DNA of 64,000 bases from Erythrobacter mangrovi (GTDB lineage Bacteria; Pseudomonadota; Alphaproteobacteria; Sphingomonadales; Sphingomonadaceae): contig NZ_CP053921.1 in assembly GCF_013260645.1 (NCBI RefSeq), positions 2,115,763-2,179,762 on the forward strand. Direction: 5' to 3'. The translations under genes and the position numbers were made by a program. The notes under the pieces are model-generated. The model was given only the letters and a program-made list of their open reading frames with translations, searched no databases and was not told where the DNA came from. Shown piece by piece: positions 61,523 through 64,000 of this stretch (position 1 is its first letter; each line of letters opens with the position of its first letter).

Positions 61523-63286
61523 ATGGCCTCTGCCGATTTTGCTTCTCCCGCCCTGTCCGATGCGCTGGTGATCCTCGGCGCGGCCGGGTTGGTCATCCCG
61601 GTCTTTACTCGCTTCCGCATCACGCCGGTTATCGGCTTCATCCTGATCGGGATAGCAGTCGGCCCCTACGGACTCGGTCGGCTCGTGTTCGAGCATCCCT
61701 GGCTCGAGTACATCACCATATCCGACCCAGACGCGCTCGATATCTTCGCAGAATTCGGGATCATCCTGCTGCTGTTCTCGATCGGGCTGGAACTCAGCTT
61801 CAACCGCCTGTGGCAGATGCGCCGGCTGGTCTTCGGCCTCGGCGCGCTCGAGTTGCTCGTCATCGGCAGTTGTGCGGCCATAGTGCTGGCGATGATGGGC
61901 CAGTACTGGACCGGGGCGCTCGCGCTCGGGTTCGCCCTCGCCTTTTCCTCGACCGCAATCGTTCTGCCAATCTCCGGCACCAGCTCGCCGGTCGGCCGGG
62001 CGGCGCTGTCGATGCTGCTGTTCGAAGACATCATGATCGTCCCGATCATCTTCATCCTCGGTGCCATGGCCCCCAATGCCGAGGCCGAAGGCTGGGAGGG
62101 CATGCTTACCACCCTGTGGCAGGGTGCGCTGGTCATCGCGGCGATGATGGTCCTGGGCAGGATCGCCCTGCCCCGACTTTTCGGACAGGCGGCGCGGACC
62201 AAGAGCCCGGAGCTGTTTCTCGCGGCGTCGTTGCTTGTGGTTATCGGATCGAGCCTCGCCACCGCAGCAGTCGGCCTATCGCCCATCGTCGGGGCCTTGA
62301 TCGCGGGGCTGTTGATCGCCGAGACGGAATATCACGGCGAAATCGAAACGATCATGGAGCCGTTCAAGGGACTGGCTCTGGGCATCTTCCTGATCACGGT
62401 CGGCATGAGCATCGATATCGCCACCATCTGGGCCTATCTCGGCAGCATTGTGACGGCCGTGGTGGTCGTGCTGCTGTTCAAGGCCATGGTCACGGGCGTG
62501 CTGCTGCGAGTGATGGGGGCACGGCGCAGCACGGCTGCCGAAACCGGCATCCTGATGGCCAGCCCTTCGGAAACGACCCTGATCGTGCTCGCCGCAGCGA
62601 GCTCGGCATTGCTGATCCAGCCAGGCACGGCGCAATTCTGGCAGATCGTGACCGCTATTGGCCTTACCGTGACGCCGCTGCTTGCGCGGCTCGGTCGGGT
62701 GATCGCCCGGCGGGTTGAGCCGGTCCCCGAAATGCCTGACACGCAGGAGGACAAGGCGCGGGTGATTATCGTGGGTGCGGGGCGCGTAGGGCTGCTCGTC
62801 GCCGAGCTTCTCGACGCCCATGGCAAACCTTATGTCGCGCTAGATTCGGATCCCGACCTGATCGAACAGGCGAAGCGCAACGGCTTTCGCGCGACATTCG
62901 GCGATGCCGCGCGCGGCGACGCCATGTCGCGCCTCGGGATCGATCGGGCTGCAGCTGTCGTGCTGACCATGGATGAGCCCGTGCTGGTCCAGCGCCTGGT
63001 CGCCAAACTGCGCAAGGAACACCCAAACCTGCTTATCGTCTGCCGCGCGCGCGACGTGAAGCATGCGGCGGAGCTGTATCGGGTCGGCGCCAGCCACGCT
63101 GTTCCGGAAACGCTCGAAAGCTCCCTCCAGCTATCGGAAGCCGTGCTGGTCGACATTGGCGTGGCGATGGGCCCGGTGATCGCCTCGATCCACGAGAAGC
63201 GCGACGAATTCCGTGCCCAGATCGAGCAGGAAGGTGCGCTCAGCTACAAGCCGAAGCTGCGCACCAGCACAACCGAAGCAGGTTAG
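61523..63286 (+). CDS. Kef-type K+/H+ antiporter (CPA2) with TrkA-N domain
   Basis: 587 residues. The first 390 form about 12 hydrophobic helices of the CPA2 exchanger. A TrkA-N Rossmann domain follows, starting VIIVGAGRVGLLVAELL near residue 412, which senses NAD(H) or, in KefB/KefC, glutathione conjugates. The exact ion and effector are not known. The ATG gives the family N-terminus. Convergent with alaS by 15 bases. Confidence 0.92.
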   Translation: MASADFASPALSDALVILGAAGLVIPVFTRFRITPVIGFILIGIAVGPYGLGRLVFEHPWLEYITISDPDALDIFAEFGIILLLFSIGLELSFNRLWQMRRLVFGLGALELLVIGSCAAIVLAMMGQYWTGALALGFALAFSSTAIVLPISGTSSPVGRAALSMLLFEDIMIVPIIFILGAMAPNAEAEGWEGMLTTLWQGALVIAAMMVLGRIALPRLFGQAARTKSPELFLAASLLVVIGSSLATAAVGLSPIVGALIAGLLIAETEYHGEIETIMEPFKGLALGIFLITVGMSIDIATIWAYLGSIVTAVVVVLLFKAMVTGVLLRVMGARRSTAAETGILMASPSETTLIVLAAASSALLIQPGTAQFWQIVTAIGLTVTPLLARLGRVIARRVEPVPEMPDTQEDKARVIIVGAGRVGLLVAELLDAHGKPYVALDSDPDLIEQAKRNGFRATFGDAARGDAMSRLGIDRAAAVVLTMDEPVLVQRLVAKLRKEHPNLLIVCRARDVKHAAELYRVGASHAVPETLESSLQLSEAVLVDIGVAMGPVIASIHEKRDEFRAQIEQEGALSYKPKLRTSTTEAG

Positions 63287-63301
63287 GCGAAGCGGGTAAG
63301 G

Positions 63302-64000
63302 TCAGGCCGAAACCTTCGCCAGCGCTTCACGAACCGCGGCGATCGCGTCGGCCGCCTTCGATCCGTCCGGCCCGCCACCCTGCGCCATGTCCGGACGGCC
63401 ACCGCCGCCCTTCCCGCCGAGTGCTTCCACACCCAGTCGGACGAAGTCCACGGCGCTGAAGCGTCCAGTCAGATCATCCGTAACAGCGACCGCGAAGGCG
63501 CCCTTGCCGTCGTTGACTGCGCATACTGCGGCAACGCCGGAACCCATGCGCTTCTTGGCATCGTCGAGCAGCGGACGCAGTTCCTTGGGATCGAGCCCCT
63601 CGATCACCTGGCCCGAGAATGCCACGCCGCCGATGTCCTCGTCAGCTGGCCCCGCATCGCCGGCTCCACCGCCCAGCGCCAACGCGCGTTTGGCGTCAGC
63701 CAGCTCTTTTTCGAGCCGCTTGCGTTCCTCGACCAGCGAGGCGACCCGCGCCGGGGCTTCGTCGGGTGAGGTCTTGAGCGCATTTGCGATGGCGCGCACC
63801 GCTTCGTCGCGCGCGACCAGCCACTGGCGCGCGCCTTCGCCGGTGAGCGCCTCGATGCGGCGCACGCCCGAACTGACCGCGCTTTCGGAAACGATCTTGA
63901 AAAGCCCGATATCGCCCGTCGCGCGTACGTGGGTCCCACCGCACAGCTCGACCGAGTAGCAGCGGCCCTCACCGCCCTTGCGCCCCATGGAGAGCACGCG
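63302..64000 (-). CDS. alaS: alanine--tRNA ligase, C-terminal part (5' end outside window)
   Basis: About 232 C-terminal residues are in view. The zinc-binding, editing motif [10 protein letters not shown] (Cys at 63941-63943, His at 63929-63931) and the DHHA1 end ([13 protein letters not shown], then [16 protein letters not shown]) identify it. It charges tRNA-Ala and edits mischarged Ser/Gly. The catalytic N-terminal half is beyond base 64000; the frame is open to the edge. Confidence 0.96.
   Translation of the reverse strand, partial: RVLSMGRKGGEGRCYSVELCGGTHVRATGDIGLFKIVSESAVSSGVRRIEALTGEGARQWLVARDEAVRAIANALKTSPDEAPARVASLVEERKRLEKELADAKRALALGGGAGDAGPADEDIGGVAFSGQVIEGLDPKELRPLLDDAKKRMGSGVAAVCAVNDGKGAFAVAVTDDLTGRFSAVDFVRLGVEALGGKGGGGRPDMAQGGGPDGSKAADAIAAVREALAKVSA

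Overview
This window is 64 kb of GC-rich chromosome that reads as an alphaproteobacterium, most likely Sphingomonadales and probably close to the Erythrobacteraceae. This placement comes from reading gene order and proteins by eye, not from a computed phylogeny. The clues are a split F0 operon with both b and b' subunits, a CpdR-type response regulator, an FYDLN-acid protein, a SapC family protein, a CBU_0592-type membrane protein beside aroA, and an asd/DPP-IV/nitrilase mix typical of oligotrophic marine or soil sphingomonads. Coding density is high and most genes sit in overlapping ATGA, GTGA or TTGA junctions.

Layout, left to right. (1) 1-4979: a three-gene minus-strand run (alpha/beta hydrolase, GFA-type Cys-rich protein, HCCA-isomerase/DsbA-fold protein) faces a marR-emrA-emrB efflux operon, with a perfect inverted repeat between them. 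(2) 5050-9203: dimethylargininase-like protein, asd and a secreted DPP-IV peptidase. (3) 9489-16994: the usual ffh-rpsP-rimM-trmD-rplS operon, split by about 3.9 kb holding a LysR regulator, a small membrane protein, a nitrilase and a membrane-anchored caspase-fold C13 peptidase. (4) 17174-23855: tRNA-Ala, FYDLN protein, then aroA-CBU_0592-cmk, a MarR-GNAT fusion with a palindromic operator, a DUF2238 membrane protein and rpsA. (5) 23987-26047: glyoxalase II, DOPA-dioxygenase-like protein and quinone reductase. (6) 26117-28692: F0 ATP synthase genes. (7) 28868-33536: ydbL-ynbE-ydbH envelope module and radC. (8) 33544-44534: secreted DUF3857/transglutaminase protein, then a long plus-strand run purB-lapA-pyrF-GNAT-trpF-trpB-small membrane ORF-trpA-accD-folC. 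(9) 44579-53612: AmpG, a Rieske oxygenase, rluB-rsmD, uvrD, a sterol-desaturase family protein and a DEAD-box helicase. (10) 53742-64000: a secreted hypothetical, an FAD oxidase, SapC, a possible small RNA, N-formylglutamate amidohydrolase, cpdR, tRNA-Val, an orphan sugar transferase, icd, a Kef-type antiporter and the 3' part of alaS.

Most of the window is core genome: translation, aromatic amino acid and nucleotide synthesis, energy and repair. The parts that look least routine are the interruption of conserved operons by extra genes (rimM/trmD, cmk/rpsA, trpB/trpA), the membrane C13 peptidase, the shared operator at 1849-1868, the probable CTG start of the dimethylargininase gene, and a run of hairpins ending in a strong terminator at 57003-57184. 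I found no CRISPR array, transposase, prophage or recognisable defence island. I do not claim a wholly new system; the candidates above are the best leads.
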